This document shows, in pieces, positions 7,104 through 14,213 of a stretch of 39,159 bases of DNA. The position numbers and the translations under genes are program-made. Origin of the DNA: Fretibacterium sp. GTDB lineage: Bacteria; Synergistota; Synergistia; Synergistales; Aminobacteriaceae. The notes under the pieces are model-generated. The model was not told the origin of the DNA and did not search any database. It was given only the letters and a program-made list of their open reading frames with translations. How positions within the stretch are numbered: position 1 is the stretch's first letter; each line of letters starts with the position of its first letter. Location of the stretch: positions 1 to 39,159 of the forward strand of contig JAILIX010000022.1 of the NCBI GenBank assembly GCA_024695065.1, read 5' to 3'.

Positions 7104-8540
7104 TCAGTAGGCCTTTGCAAAGAGAGTGAGGCGTCCCTCATTGCCTGTGATAATGCATTTGCCGCGGCTGTCATTATTCAGAGGAATGCAGCGCGGAGTC
7201 GCTCCCGTTTCCTCCCTGATTCTGCGTTCGTCCTCCGGCGTGCCGCCAAAGAACGCCTCGACAAAGCCGCCCTTCTCCGCAAGAATTGCCTTCAGCTCGT
7301 CATAGCTTCCGGCGACAGAGGTATGCTCCTGACGGAAGTTCTTTGCACGGGTGTAGAGGTTGTCCTGAATTTCATCCAGAAGCTTCTTCACCGTTGGAAT
7401 GAGCGCATCGATGGCAATGTCCGTCTTCTCGCCCGTGTCACGGCGCACAGCCCGCACCGTCCCCGCCTTCATCTCCTTCTCGCCCAGTTCCAGCCGCAGA
7501 GGCACCCCCTTCTGAAGGTGCGTGAAGAAGCGGTCGCCGGGACGCATGTGGAACTGCGTGTCCACAGATGTGAAGAGACCGCCCAGCGCCTCGTTGAGCT
7601 GGCCTGAAAGCTCCTTCGCCCGAGGCAGCAGCACGTTCTCCGCCGTGCTCTCGTCCTTGGAAATGGGCAGAAGCACTGTCTTGACCGGAGCGACGCGCGG
7701 CGGCAGAATCAGGCCGTCGTCGTCGGAATGCGTCATAATCAGCGCACCGATCAGACGGGTGGAGACTCCCCAGCTCGTCGTCCAGCAGAACTCCAGTTCC
7801 CCCTCCTTGTTCTGGAACTGAATCTCAAAGGCCCTGGCAAAGTTCTGACCCAGGAAGTGGCTGGTCCCCGCCTGAAGGGCCTTGCCGTCGCTCATCATGG
7901 CCTCGCAGGTGTAGGTATCCACCGCACCGGGGAAGCGTTCGCCCGCTGTCTTCTCGCCGGGGATGACGGGCAGCGCCAGCTTGTCCTCCATGACCTGGCG
8001 GTAGACCTCCAGCATCCGCAGGGTCTCCTGCCGTGCCTCCTCCGGCGTGGCGTGGGCCGTGTGCCCTTCCTGCCACAAAAACTCCGACGTCCTCAGGAAC
8101 AGTCTCGGCCGCTTCTCCCAGCGCATGACGTTGCACCACTGGTTGATGAGGACAGGCAGGTCGCGCCAGGACTGAATCCATTTGCTGTACATATGGCCGA
8201 TGACCGTCTCGGAAGTAGGGCGGATGGCGTATGGCTCCTCCAGCTCCTCGCCGCCGGCATGCGTCACCGTGGCGACCTCCGGGGCAAAGCCCTCAACGTG
8301 CTCCGCCTCCCTGTTCAGGAAGGAATAAGGGATGAGGAGCGGGAAGTAGGCGTTGACATGCCCCGTCTTTTTAAACTCCTCGTCAAAGTGTTTCTGGACC
8401 ATCTCCCAGAGCGCGTAGCCCGTCGGCCGGATGACCATGCAGCCGCGCACCGGCGCGTAGTCCGCCAGCTCCGCGGCCTTAATCACGTCAAGGTACCACT
8501 GGGAATAATCGGCACTTCGCGAGGTAATGTTGCGTGCCAT
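7104..8540 (-). CDS. proS: Prolyl-tRNA synthetase, short archaeal/eukaryal type (478 aa)
   Basis: A class II aminoacyl-tRNA synthetase that charges tRNA-Pro. Motif 2 is visible in NVMRWEKRPRLFLRTSEFLWQEGHTAH. The proline pocket and dimer region follow, then an anticodon-binding domain, and the chain ends in the C-terminal Tyr (LFAKAY) typical of the ProS3 type. At about 480 aa it lacks the INS editing domain of the longer Escherichia coli type. The start is ATG 8540, with AGGAGG upstream at the usual distance; a TTG directly before it is in frame but less likely. It follows the HAD gene on the same strand by about 120 bp. That gap holds one copy of the dispersed repeat and a TCAGGGG/CCCCTGA hairpin. 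No T-box features were found. Confidence 0.95.
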   Translation of the reverse strand: MARNITSRSADYSQWYLDVIKAAELADYAPVRGCMVIRPTGYALWEMVQKHFDEEFKKTGHVNAYFPLLIPYSFLNREAEHVEGFAPEVATVTHAGGEELEEPYAIRPTSETVIGHMYSKWIQSWRDLPVLINQWCNVMRWEKRPRLFLRTSEFLWQEGHTAHATPEEARQETLRMLEVYRQVMEDKLALPVIPGEKTAGERFPGAVDTYTCEAMMSDGKALQAGTSHFLGQNFARAFEIQFQNKEGELEFCWTTSWGVSTRLIGALIMTHSDDDGLILPPRVAPVKTVLLPISKDESTAENVLLPRAKELSGQLNEALGGLFTSVDTQFHMRPGDRFFTHLQKGVPLRLELGEKEMKAGTVRAVRRDTGEKTDIAIDALIPTVKKLLDEIQDNLYTRAKNFRQEHTSVAGSYDELKAILAEKGGFVEAFFGGTPEDERRIREETGATPRCIPLNNDSRGKCIITGNEGRLTLFAKAY

Positions 8541-8614
8541 CAAAAAACCTCCTTTTATAATTGAAGCTCAGGGGAAAAGCCCCCCTGAAATTCCCGTCTC
8601 AGACTTTCAGGCAT

Positions 8615-8631
8615 CGTGCCCTGCGGGTATG
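8615..8631 (+). repeat. Dispersed palindromic repeat, copy A
   Basis: CGTGCCCTGCGGGTATG forms a 7-bp stem with G-T pairs and a 3-nt loop. It matches copy D at 9754 in 16 of 17 positions, and copies B (11399) and C (15322) on the other strand. It lies in the gap between the HAD gene and proS. Confidence 0.6.
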
Positions 8632-8663
8632 AGAAATCCCAACCAGCCACGCGGCGTGAGCCA

Positions 8664-9539
8664 TCAAATCCGCACTTTCTCCATTCCGGCGGAGACACCG
8701 CTCTCGTCGCAGCTCAGCGTGACAAAATCCGCCGCCTCCCGTACTTCCAGGGGGGCGTTGGCCATGGCCATGCCCACACCCGCCGCCCGGAGCATACTGA
8801 CGTCGTTCAGCCCGTCGCCAAAGGCAAGGGTCTGGGCCATGTCCACACCAAGATGGGCCGCCAGCCGTCTCAGGGCCTCTCCCTTGTTGGCATGTTCATT
8901 GTTTATCTCCACATTGTTAACGGCGGAGGAGGCAACCACAGTCCCGGGGAAACGCTCCGCAAGGGTCCGCAGCAGGTCCGCGCGCAGCCTTTCATCCCAT
9001 GTGAATAACTGAATCTTCTGCACGCCGCCGCCCTGAGCCTGAATGAAGGTTTTAAGATCGTCCACAGGCCGGCGCAGCTCACGCAGCATCTTCGCCATGT
9101 ACGCGTCCGGCGCAAATTCATCAATCCTGTCAAAGAACCCACGCGTCATCCAGGCCTTGTCCTCCATAAAACAGTCGTAAATCACGGGCAGCGCGTCAAA
9201 GCATCTCATGATATCCACAGCCTGGGGAAGCGGTATCTCCGCCCGGGCAACGGAGGTTCCCTCCCGCACGTCGAGAACCTGTGCGCCGTTGGCCGTGATA
9301 ACGTAGCGAATAAAGGGCAGACTGCGCACCACTTCCGGCAGGGCGATCAGGGCGCGGCCCGTGGCCGGGACGAGGTGAACGCCCGCAGCGGCCGCCCGCG
9401 CAAGGGCGGCGGCGTTCCTCTGCGAAAGTTCCTTGCGGGAATCCAGCAGCGTGCCGTCCAAATCGAAGGCGATTATTCTGATGTCCCTGCAGACCGGCGT
9501 ATCACCGGCGCGTGCCTGACCTGCCTCCGTCCGTTCCAT
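8664..9539 (-). CDS. HAD-superfamily phosphatase, Cof type (class IIB, 291 aa)
   Basis: The catalytic motif DLDGTLLDS near the N-terminus supplies the nucleophile and acid/base Asp pair. Motif II lies in VPATGR, the conserved Lys in NNEHANKGEALRRLA, and the metal-binding acidic pair in FGDGLNDVSML. The 291-aa length and the alpha/beta C2B cap between motifs II and III match the Cof/YbjI group, which dephosphorylates sugar phosphates, FMN or related small molecules; the substrate cannot be read from the sequence. I chose ATG 9539 because GGAGAGGGAAGGGGAG precedes it. The frame stays open to 9659, but the extra 40 residues look noncoding. It is divergent from htrA. Confidence 0.88.
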   Translation of the reverse strand: MERTEAGQARAGDTPVCRDIRIIAFDLDGTLLDSRKELSQRNAAALARAAAAGVHLVPATGRALIALPEVVRSLPFIRYVITANGAQVLDVREGTSVARAEIPLPQAVDIMRCFDALPVIYDCFMEDKAWMTRGFFDRIDEFAPDAYMAKMLRELRRPVDDLKTFIQAQGGGVQKIQLFTWDERLRADLLRTLAERFPGTVVASSAVNNVEINNEHANKGEALRRLAAHLGVDMAQTLAFGDGLNDVSMLRAAGVGMAMANAPLEVREAADFVTLSCDESGVSAGMEKVRI

Positions 9540-9753
9540 GGCTCCCCTTCCCTCTCCTTCAAATCCCTGCCCTGTGCGGGGAAATAACTTTAATATATTA
9601 TCATAACAAGTTCTGACGCGCTTATACGCTGCCAGGTCCTGTACTCCGCCGGCAGACATGATTCGTCTTTTTTCGGATATCCCCTTCCGTAAAAAATGGC
9701 ATGAAGGAAAATCTTTCCGGGACTACAATAACATCATCATAAATGAGGCAGCA

Positions 9754-9770
9754 CGTGCCCTGAGGGTATG
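9754..9770 (+). repeat. Dispersed palindromic repeat, copy D
   Basis: CGTGCCCTGAGGGTATG differs from copy A at one base, in the loop. Outer arms GGCAG (9747-9751) and CTGCC (9778-9782) could enclose it in a larger hairpin. It lies about 50 bp upstream of htrA, in the 283-bp divergent region 9540-9822. Apart from AT-rich stretches I see nothing else there. Confidence 0.6.
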
Positions 9771-9822
9771 TGGTTTTCTGCCAGTTTATATTTTCAGTTT
9801 ATTTTTTTTGGAGGTGCTTTGA

Positions 9823-11301
9823 ATGTGGAATTGCGTCAGAAATCACAGGAAGTTCCCGGGGCTGATTCTGGCCCTTGCACTTGTGCTGGGAATGATGGGC
9901 AGCGAAGCGGCGCTGGCGGTCTCGTCCTCCGCGTCAAACCCCATCGTCAACATCGTAAAGAAGGCATCGCCGGCCGTTGTGAACATTGATGTGGAAACCA
10001 AGGCCCGCCGCTCAATATCGCCCTTCCCCTTTGACGATGACCCTATCTTCCGCCACTTTTTCGGCGACGCTTTCAGGGATTTCACCCGTTCTGTGCCCAT
10101 GAAGGGCCGCGGGTCCGGCTTCATCGTCACGAAGGACGGGCAGATCCTCACGAACAACCACGTTGTTGACGGCGTGGACAAGATCATGGTGTCCGTCCTG
10201 ATGTCGGACGGCAGCAAAAAGACCTATCCGGCCCGGGTGCTGGGCAGCGACCCCACCTACGACCTCGCGGTCATCAAGATCGACCCTGACGGGGACCTGC
10301 CGGTGCTGCTGCTGGGAGACTCGGACGAAGTGGAACCCGGCGAGTGGGTTGTGGCTATCGGCAACCCCTACGGTTTTGAGCATTCCGTGACGGCGGGCGT
10401 CATCTCAGCCAAGGACCGAAGCATCCACGCACAGGATGTCAACTTCGACGGCTTCCTTCAGACGGACGCAGCCATCAACCCGGGCAACAGCGGCGGCCCC
10501 CTGCTGAACATGGACGGACAGGTTGTGGGCATCAACACAGCCATCATTCCCTACGCGCAGGGTCTTGGGTTCGCCATCCCGGTCAACATGGCGAAGGAGG
10601 TCATGAACGACCTCGTCTCCTACGGCAAGGTGAAGCGCGGCTGGCTGGGCGTCTCCATCCAGAATGTGACTCCGGAAATCGCCAGAGCCTACGGCGTGAA
10701 GGGTGAAGGCGGAGCCATCGTCAGCGACGTGTTTGGGGACTCCGCCGCGGAGAGGGCCGGCGTCCGGCGCGGCGACGTCGTGATTGAGCTCAACGGCGAG
10801 AAGGTTAAGGACGTCAACTGGTTTGTCCAGAAGGTGCGCACACTGACCCCCGGCTCCACGGCCACGCTTCAGGTTGTGCGTAATGGCAGAAAGATGACGC
10901 TGAAGGTCAAACTGGACGAGCGCCCGGATTCTGCAGACGCAAGGCCCGGCCAGACGCCCCGCAGTCCGCGCGGCAGGAAGAACGATGACAGCGTGACCAG
11001 CGACGCTCTGGAAGACTTCGGCATTGAAGAAGTGACCCCTCTGACAAGCGGCCTGCGGCGGCAGTTCAAGATTGCCCCTGACTCGGAAGGCCTGGTGATC
11101 ATCGATGTGGACTCCGATTCCCCGGCCAGCACGGTGGGCATCCGCGAAGGAGATCTTCTGCATCAGGTCAATGGCCGCGATGTCCGGACATTTGACGACC
11201 TGAACAAGGCCATGCAGGACAAAAGCGATTCCGTCGTCCTGATGATCGAGCGCAGCGGCAACACCTTCATCGTCTCCCTGAAGAAGGAGAGCAAGGATTA
11301 G
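9823..11301 (+). CDS. htrA: Periplasmic serine protease/chaperone of the HtrA (Deg) family (492 aa)
   Basis: It degrades or refolds damaged proteins in the periplasm. A signal peptide with a hydrophobic core (LILALALVLGMM) precedes an Ala-rich cleavage region ending near residue 32. The trypsin-fold protease domain has the triad His113 (NNHVVDG), Asp147 (YDLAVIKID) and Ser223 (GNSGGP). Two PDZ domains follow, at about 270-370 (GWLGVSIQNVTPEIA...) and 400-490 (SDSPASTVGIREGDLL...). Length and domain order match DegP/DegQ-type proteins. GGAGG precedes the ATG. A weak terminator hairpin and copy B of the dispersed repeat separate it from a secreted serpin on the same strand. Confidence 0.95.
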   Translation: MWNCVRNHRKFPGLILALALVLGMMGSEAALAVSSSASNPIVNIVKKASPAVVNIDVETKARRSISPFPFDDDPIFRHFFGDAFRDFTRSVPMKGRGSGFIVTKDGQILTNNHVVDGVDKIMVSVLMSDGSKKTYPARVLGSDPTYDLAVIKIDPDGDLPVLLLGDSDEVEPGEWVVAIGNPYGFEHSVTAGVISAKDRSIHAQDVNFDGFLQTDAAINPGNSGGPLLNMDGQVVGINTAIIPYAQGLGFAIPVNMAKEVMNDLVSYGKVKRGWLGVSIQNVTPEIARAYGVKGEGGAIVSDVFGDSAAERAGVRRGDVVIELNGEKVKDVNWFVQKVRTLTPGSTATLQVVRNGRKMTLKVKLDERPDSADARPGQTPRSPRGRKNDDSVTSDALEDFGIEEVTPLTSGLRRQFKIAPDSEGLVIIDVDSDSPASTVGIREGDLLHQVNGRDVRTFDDLNKAMQDKSDSVVLMIERSGNTFIVSLKKESKD

Positions 11302-11320
11302 CAGCCGATAAGGGCAGTAT

Positions 11321-11345
11321 AAGGGCGGGGCCTGGCTCCGCCTTT
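11321..11345 (+). terminator. Probable terminator after htrA
   Basis: AAGGGCGG (11321-11328) pairs with CCGCCTTT (11338-11345) with one G-T pair; the T-run is weak. Some readthrough into the serpin gene is possible. Confidence 0.5.
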
Positions 11346-11373
11346 AACTTTAATGCAACGGGAGGGGCCTTTA

Positions 11374-11392
11374 CAGAACGTTCCGCGTTCTG
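11374..11392. repeat. Hairpin CAGAACG/CGTTCTG in the htrA-serpin gap
   Basis: A perfect 7-bp inverted repeat with a 5-nt loop sits 6 bp from copy B of the dispersed repeat. It has no T-run, so it is not a normal terminator. Its function is unknown. Confidence 0.5.
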
Positions 11393-11398
11393 CTCCGG

Positions 11399-11415
11399 CA
11401 TACCCGCAGAGCACA
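11399..11415 (-). repeat. Dispersed palindromic repeat, copy B
   Basis: On the minus strand it reads TGTGCTCTGCGGGTATG. It shares both core and flanks (GGCTG before, CCGGAG after) with copy C inside cbiA. It lies between htrA and the serpin gene. Confidence 0.6.
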
Positions 11416-11463
11416 GGCAGCCGGCCGGCGTACTCCCCGACCCCCGGAATGGAGGTATTATGA

Positions 11464-12666
11464 ATGTGTCATCTTAATGGAATCAGCAAGGTAAGCGCGG
11501 TCTGCGCTCTGGTTTCCTCCTTCTTCCTGACTCCCGCGTGGGCGGCCGGAGACACGGCGCAGCCAGACGCGGCTGTAAAAAGTGTCAACCACTTTGCCCT
11601 CCGCGCGGCCAGTCTGCTGGCCCCGAAGGGAGGAGACTTCTTCTTCTCCCCCTACAGCGCCGTCACCGCCCTTGGCATGACTTATGCGGGGGCAAAGGGG
11701 GAGACGGCCGGGGAGATGGAGAGCTCACTGCTGTTCACGCCTGAGCTCCACGCCTCTTTGGGCATGCTGGCTCAGGACTTGGAAAAGAAGCCGGAGGCAC
11801 TGATCACGGCCAACCGCGTGTGGATTCACAAGGGGCTGACCCTTAACCCGGACTTCACTGAAACCCTTCAGCGCGACTATGGGAGCACAGCAGCGGAGGC
11901 GGACTTCATGGCAGACCCCAACGGCGCGAAGAAGCAGATCAACAGCTGGGTTGAGGCGCAGACCCACAACCGCATCCGCGGCCTGATTCAGAAGACAGAC
12001 CCCGATACGCAGATGATCCTTGTCAACGCAATCTACTTCAACGCCAGGTGGGAGAAGCCCTTCAGCAAGGAGAGGACCGCCCCCAGGCCTTTCCATCTTT
12101 CAGCCTCGGAGACGAAGGATGTTCCCATGATGCAGCAGAACAGCCAGCTCATGTACGGGAACGTGGACAACGTAAAACTGCTGCGGCTGCCCTACAGGGA
12201 CCGGCTGTCCATGCTGCTGATTCTGCCGGAGGAGGGCAGCGTGGAAAAAACGCTGAAGGCACTGGCAGAGGATGACAGCCTCTTTAACCGCTGGACACGC
12301 TCCCTTTCCAGGCATCAGGTGGATCTTTGGCTGCCGAAGTTCCGGACGGAGAAGCGCTATGAGCTGAAGGACATCCTTCAGATCCTTGGCGTGCGCCAGG
12401 CGTTCACGAAGGAAGCGGACTTCTCCGGCATGACGGACGACGAAAAGCTCCGCATTGACTCCGTGGTCCACAAGACCTTTATCGAGGTGGACGAGAAAAA
12501 AACCGAGGCTGCTGCCGCGACGGGCGTCGTCATGGTCAGGACAACCGCCGCAGCGCCGCAGGCACTGCCCCGGGCGGAGTTCCACGCCGACCGTCCGTTC
12601 CTCTATTGCATTATGGATGACGCCACGGGAATCATCCTCTTCATGGGACGACAGAGCTTTAAGTGA
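11464..12666 (+). CDS. Secreted serpin (serine protease inhibitor, 400 aa), inhibitory type
   Basis: A Sec signal peptide ends at AWA-AG near residue 27, so the protein acts in the periplasm or outside the cell. The full serpin fold follows, with family landmarks NHFALRAASLL, FFFSPYSAVTALGMTYAGAKGETAGEM, LVNAIYFNARWEKPF and the C-terminal signature FHADRPFLYCIMDDATGIILFMGR. Serpins trap serine or cysteine proteases after cleavage of the reactive loop. The hinge here (TEAAAATG, 347-354) has the small residues of inhibitory serpins, although P15 is Lys rather than Gly. By count, P1 falls near Arg359-Thr360, hinting at a trypsin-like target. The loop is about seven residues longer than in alpha-1-antitrypsin. 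GGAGG lies 8 bp before the ATG; the ATG at 11460 leads to an early stop. Confidence 0.93.
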   Translation: MCHLNGISKVSAVCALVSSFFLTPAWAAGDTAQPDAAVKSVNHFALRAASLLAPKGGDFFFSPYSAVTALGMTYAGAKGETAGEMESSLLFTPELHASLGMLAQDLEKKPEALITANRVWIHKGLTLNPDFTETLQRDYGSTAAEADFMADPNGAKKQINSWVEAQTHNRIRGLIQKTDPDTQMILVNAIYFNARWEKPFSKERTAPRPFHLSASETKDVPMMQQNSQLMYGNVDNVKLLRLPYRDRLSMLLILPEEGSVEKTLKALAEDDSLFNRWTRSLSRHQVDLWLPKFRTEKRYELKDILQILGVRQAFTKEADFSGMTDDEKLRIDSVVHKTFIEVDEKKTEAAAATGVVMVRTTAAAPQALPRAEFHADRPFLYCIMDDATGIILFMGRQSFK

Positions 12667-12667
12667 G

Positions 12668-13294
12668 TTAAGGACGCTCCGGCTCCAGCAGGGCCTGCAA
12701 ATCAGCGCGGGCCTGCCTGGGGCTGAGGCACTGAATGGCGTGGAGGCCGAAATTTCGCGCGGCCTCCACGTTTTCTTTTACGTCATCAATAAAGACGCAG
12801 GAGGAGGGCGTGAGACTGTATTCCCGGCAGAGGCGGTCGTAGATGGCACGATCCGGCTTAAGCAGGTGAACGTCGCAGGAGAAGATTCCGCCGTCCATCA
12901 GGGGAAGGAAGTCCAGCACCCCGGGATTTGTCTTCATGATGATGCGCGAATAATTGGAGAGATAAAGCGCGCGGCGGCCAGCAGCCTTCACCTCACGAAT
13001 CCAGGGAATCGAGTGGTCCATGCGGCTGATGCAGTTCCCGATGTGTCTGCAGGCCAGCCGGATCTCCCGTTCAACATCCGGCGCGTGGCTGATGAAAGCC
13101 GAGATGATCTCATCGTCAGTCATCACGCCGCGGTCGAATTCCTCCCAGAGCCCGTATCCCCGCATGGCCTCATTCACTCTTGCAATGATGTTCTCATCGC
13201 TGAAGATGTTGTGAATGCAGGAATCCCAGTTAAAATCGGCCAGCACGTTTCCAATATCAAAAACCACTGTGTCAATCCTGTTTTTTCCCGTCAT
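12668..13294 (-). CDS. HAD-superfamily hydrolase, class IA (YihX-like, 208 aa)
   Basis: The first motif is FDIGNVLADF, the D-x-G-N form found in YihX-type sugar phosphatases and related enzymes. Motif II is LYLSNYS, the conserved Lys is in HLLKPDRAIYDRL, and the acidic motif is CVFIDDVKENVEAA. A helical C1 cap lies between motifs I and II. It is probably a cytoplasmic phosphatase for a small phosphorylated metabolite; the substrate is not known. Its stop is one base from the stop of the convergent serpin gene, with no room for a separate terminator. It is divergent from folD; a likely folD ribosome binding site (AAAGGGG) lies in the 76-bp gap. Confidence 0.88.
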   Translation of the reverse strand: MTGKNRIDTVVFDIGNVLADFNWDSCIHNIFSDENIIARVNEAMRGYGLWEEFDRGVMTDDEIISAFISHAPDVEREIRLACRHIGNCISRMDHSIPWIREVKAAGRRALYLSNYSRIIMKTNPGVLDFLPLMDGGIFSCDVHLLKPDRAIYDRLCREYSLTPSSCVFIDDVKENVEAARNFGLHAIQCLSPRQARADLQALLEPERP

Positions 13295-13370
13295 GCCTCT
13301 CGTCCCCTCATTCTGTGATAAACTTCAGTTATTATACTATCGCACTTGCTGAAAGGGGTAACCTGCTAAA

Positions 13371-14213
13371 ATGGCCATATTGATGAAGGGGGCAGAGGTT
13401 GCCGCCGGGATGAAGGAAACACTGCTGGCGGAACGGAGAGCCCTGCAGGGAGCGGCTCCAAGGCTGGCCGTCCTGCGTGTCGGCGCGAGGGAGGACGACC
13501 TGGCCTACGAGCGCGGGCTGTCAAAACGCTTTGAAACTCTGGGGCTTGACGTTCAAATTGTGGAACTGCCGGAGGGGATTGGCCAGAGGGATTTTGATAT
13601 GGAATTTGAGCGGGTGAACGGGGACCCCGGGGTGAATGGGGTGCTTCTTTTCCGGCCGCTGCCGGAGGGCCTGAACGACGAACGCGCGCGGCAGACCATC
13701 GACCCGCTCAAGGACGTGGACGGAATGAGCCCCGTCAATGTCGCGAGGGTCTTCTCCGGCAAGGAGGGATTTGCGCCCTGCACGCCCAGCGCTGTGACAG
13801 AGCTTTTGTCGCACTACGGCGTGTCCCTGGAGGGGAAGAACGTGGCGATCGCCGGGCGCAGCCTGGTGGTGGGCCGGCCGCTGGCGATGCTGATGCTGGC
13901 CGCCCATGCCACAGTCACAGTCTGCCACACCCGCACAGCGGACCTCGCAGCGGTCTGCCGGGGTGCCGATATCGTGGTGGCTGCGGCGGGCCGGGCCGGT
14001 GTCATCGGCCCAGACTGCGTAACGGAGCGGAGCATCGTCGTTGACGTGGGCATCAATACAGGCAGGGACGGGAAATTGTGCGGCGACGTGGACTTCGGGG
14101 CTGTGGAGCCCATTGTTTCGATGATCACTCCCGTGCCGGGGGGCGTGGGGGCCGTGACGACCTCCGTGCTGGCAAAGAACCTTCTTAAGGCCGCGAAGTT
14201 ACAGGGCTGGTGA
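13371..14213 (+). CDS. folD: FolD-family methylenetetrahydrofolate dehydrogenase (280 aa), atypical cyclohydrolase site
   Basis: FolD normally oxidises 5,10-methylene-THF to methenyl-THF and hydrolyses that to 10-formyl-THF. The family landmarks KDVDGMSPVN (114-123), the NADP-binding region AGRSLVVGRPLAMLML and the C-terminal TPVPGGVGAVTTSVL are all present. Two residues needed for cyclohydrolase differ. In the YVxxKxK motif (YERGLSK, 46-52) the catalytic Lys position is Leu50. In the usual VQLPLP motif (LFRPLP, 93-98) the Gln position is Phe94. Tyr46 and Lys52 are kept. It may therefore be mainly a dehydrogenase, as known for some acetogen enzymes that work with a separate FchA cyclohydrolase. 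The end of the gene overlaps the convergent cbiA by 15 bp. Confidence 0.9.
   Translation: MAILMKGAEVAAGMKETLLAERRALQGAAPRLAVLRVGAREDDLAYERGLSKRFETLGLDVQIVELPEGIGQRDFDMEFERVNGDPGVNGVLLFRPLPEGLNDERARQTIDPLKDVDGMSPVNVARVFSGKEGFAPCTPSAVTELLSHYGVSLEGKNVAIAGRSLVVGRPLAMLMLAAHATVTVCHTRTADLAAVCRGADIVVAAAGRAGVIGPDCVTERSIVVDVGINTGRDGKLCGDVDFGAVEPIVSMITPVPGGVGAVTTSVLAKNLLKAAKLQGW

Noticed and set aside
8541-8663. T-box or other leader riboswitch upstream of proS
   Set aside because: Only a short TCAGGGG/CCCCTGA hairpin and a repeat copy are present. I see no conserved T-box sequence and no stem I of suitable size.
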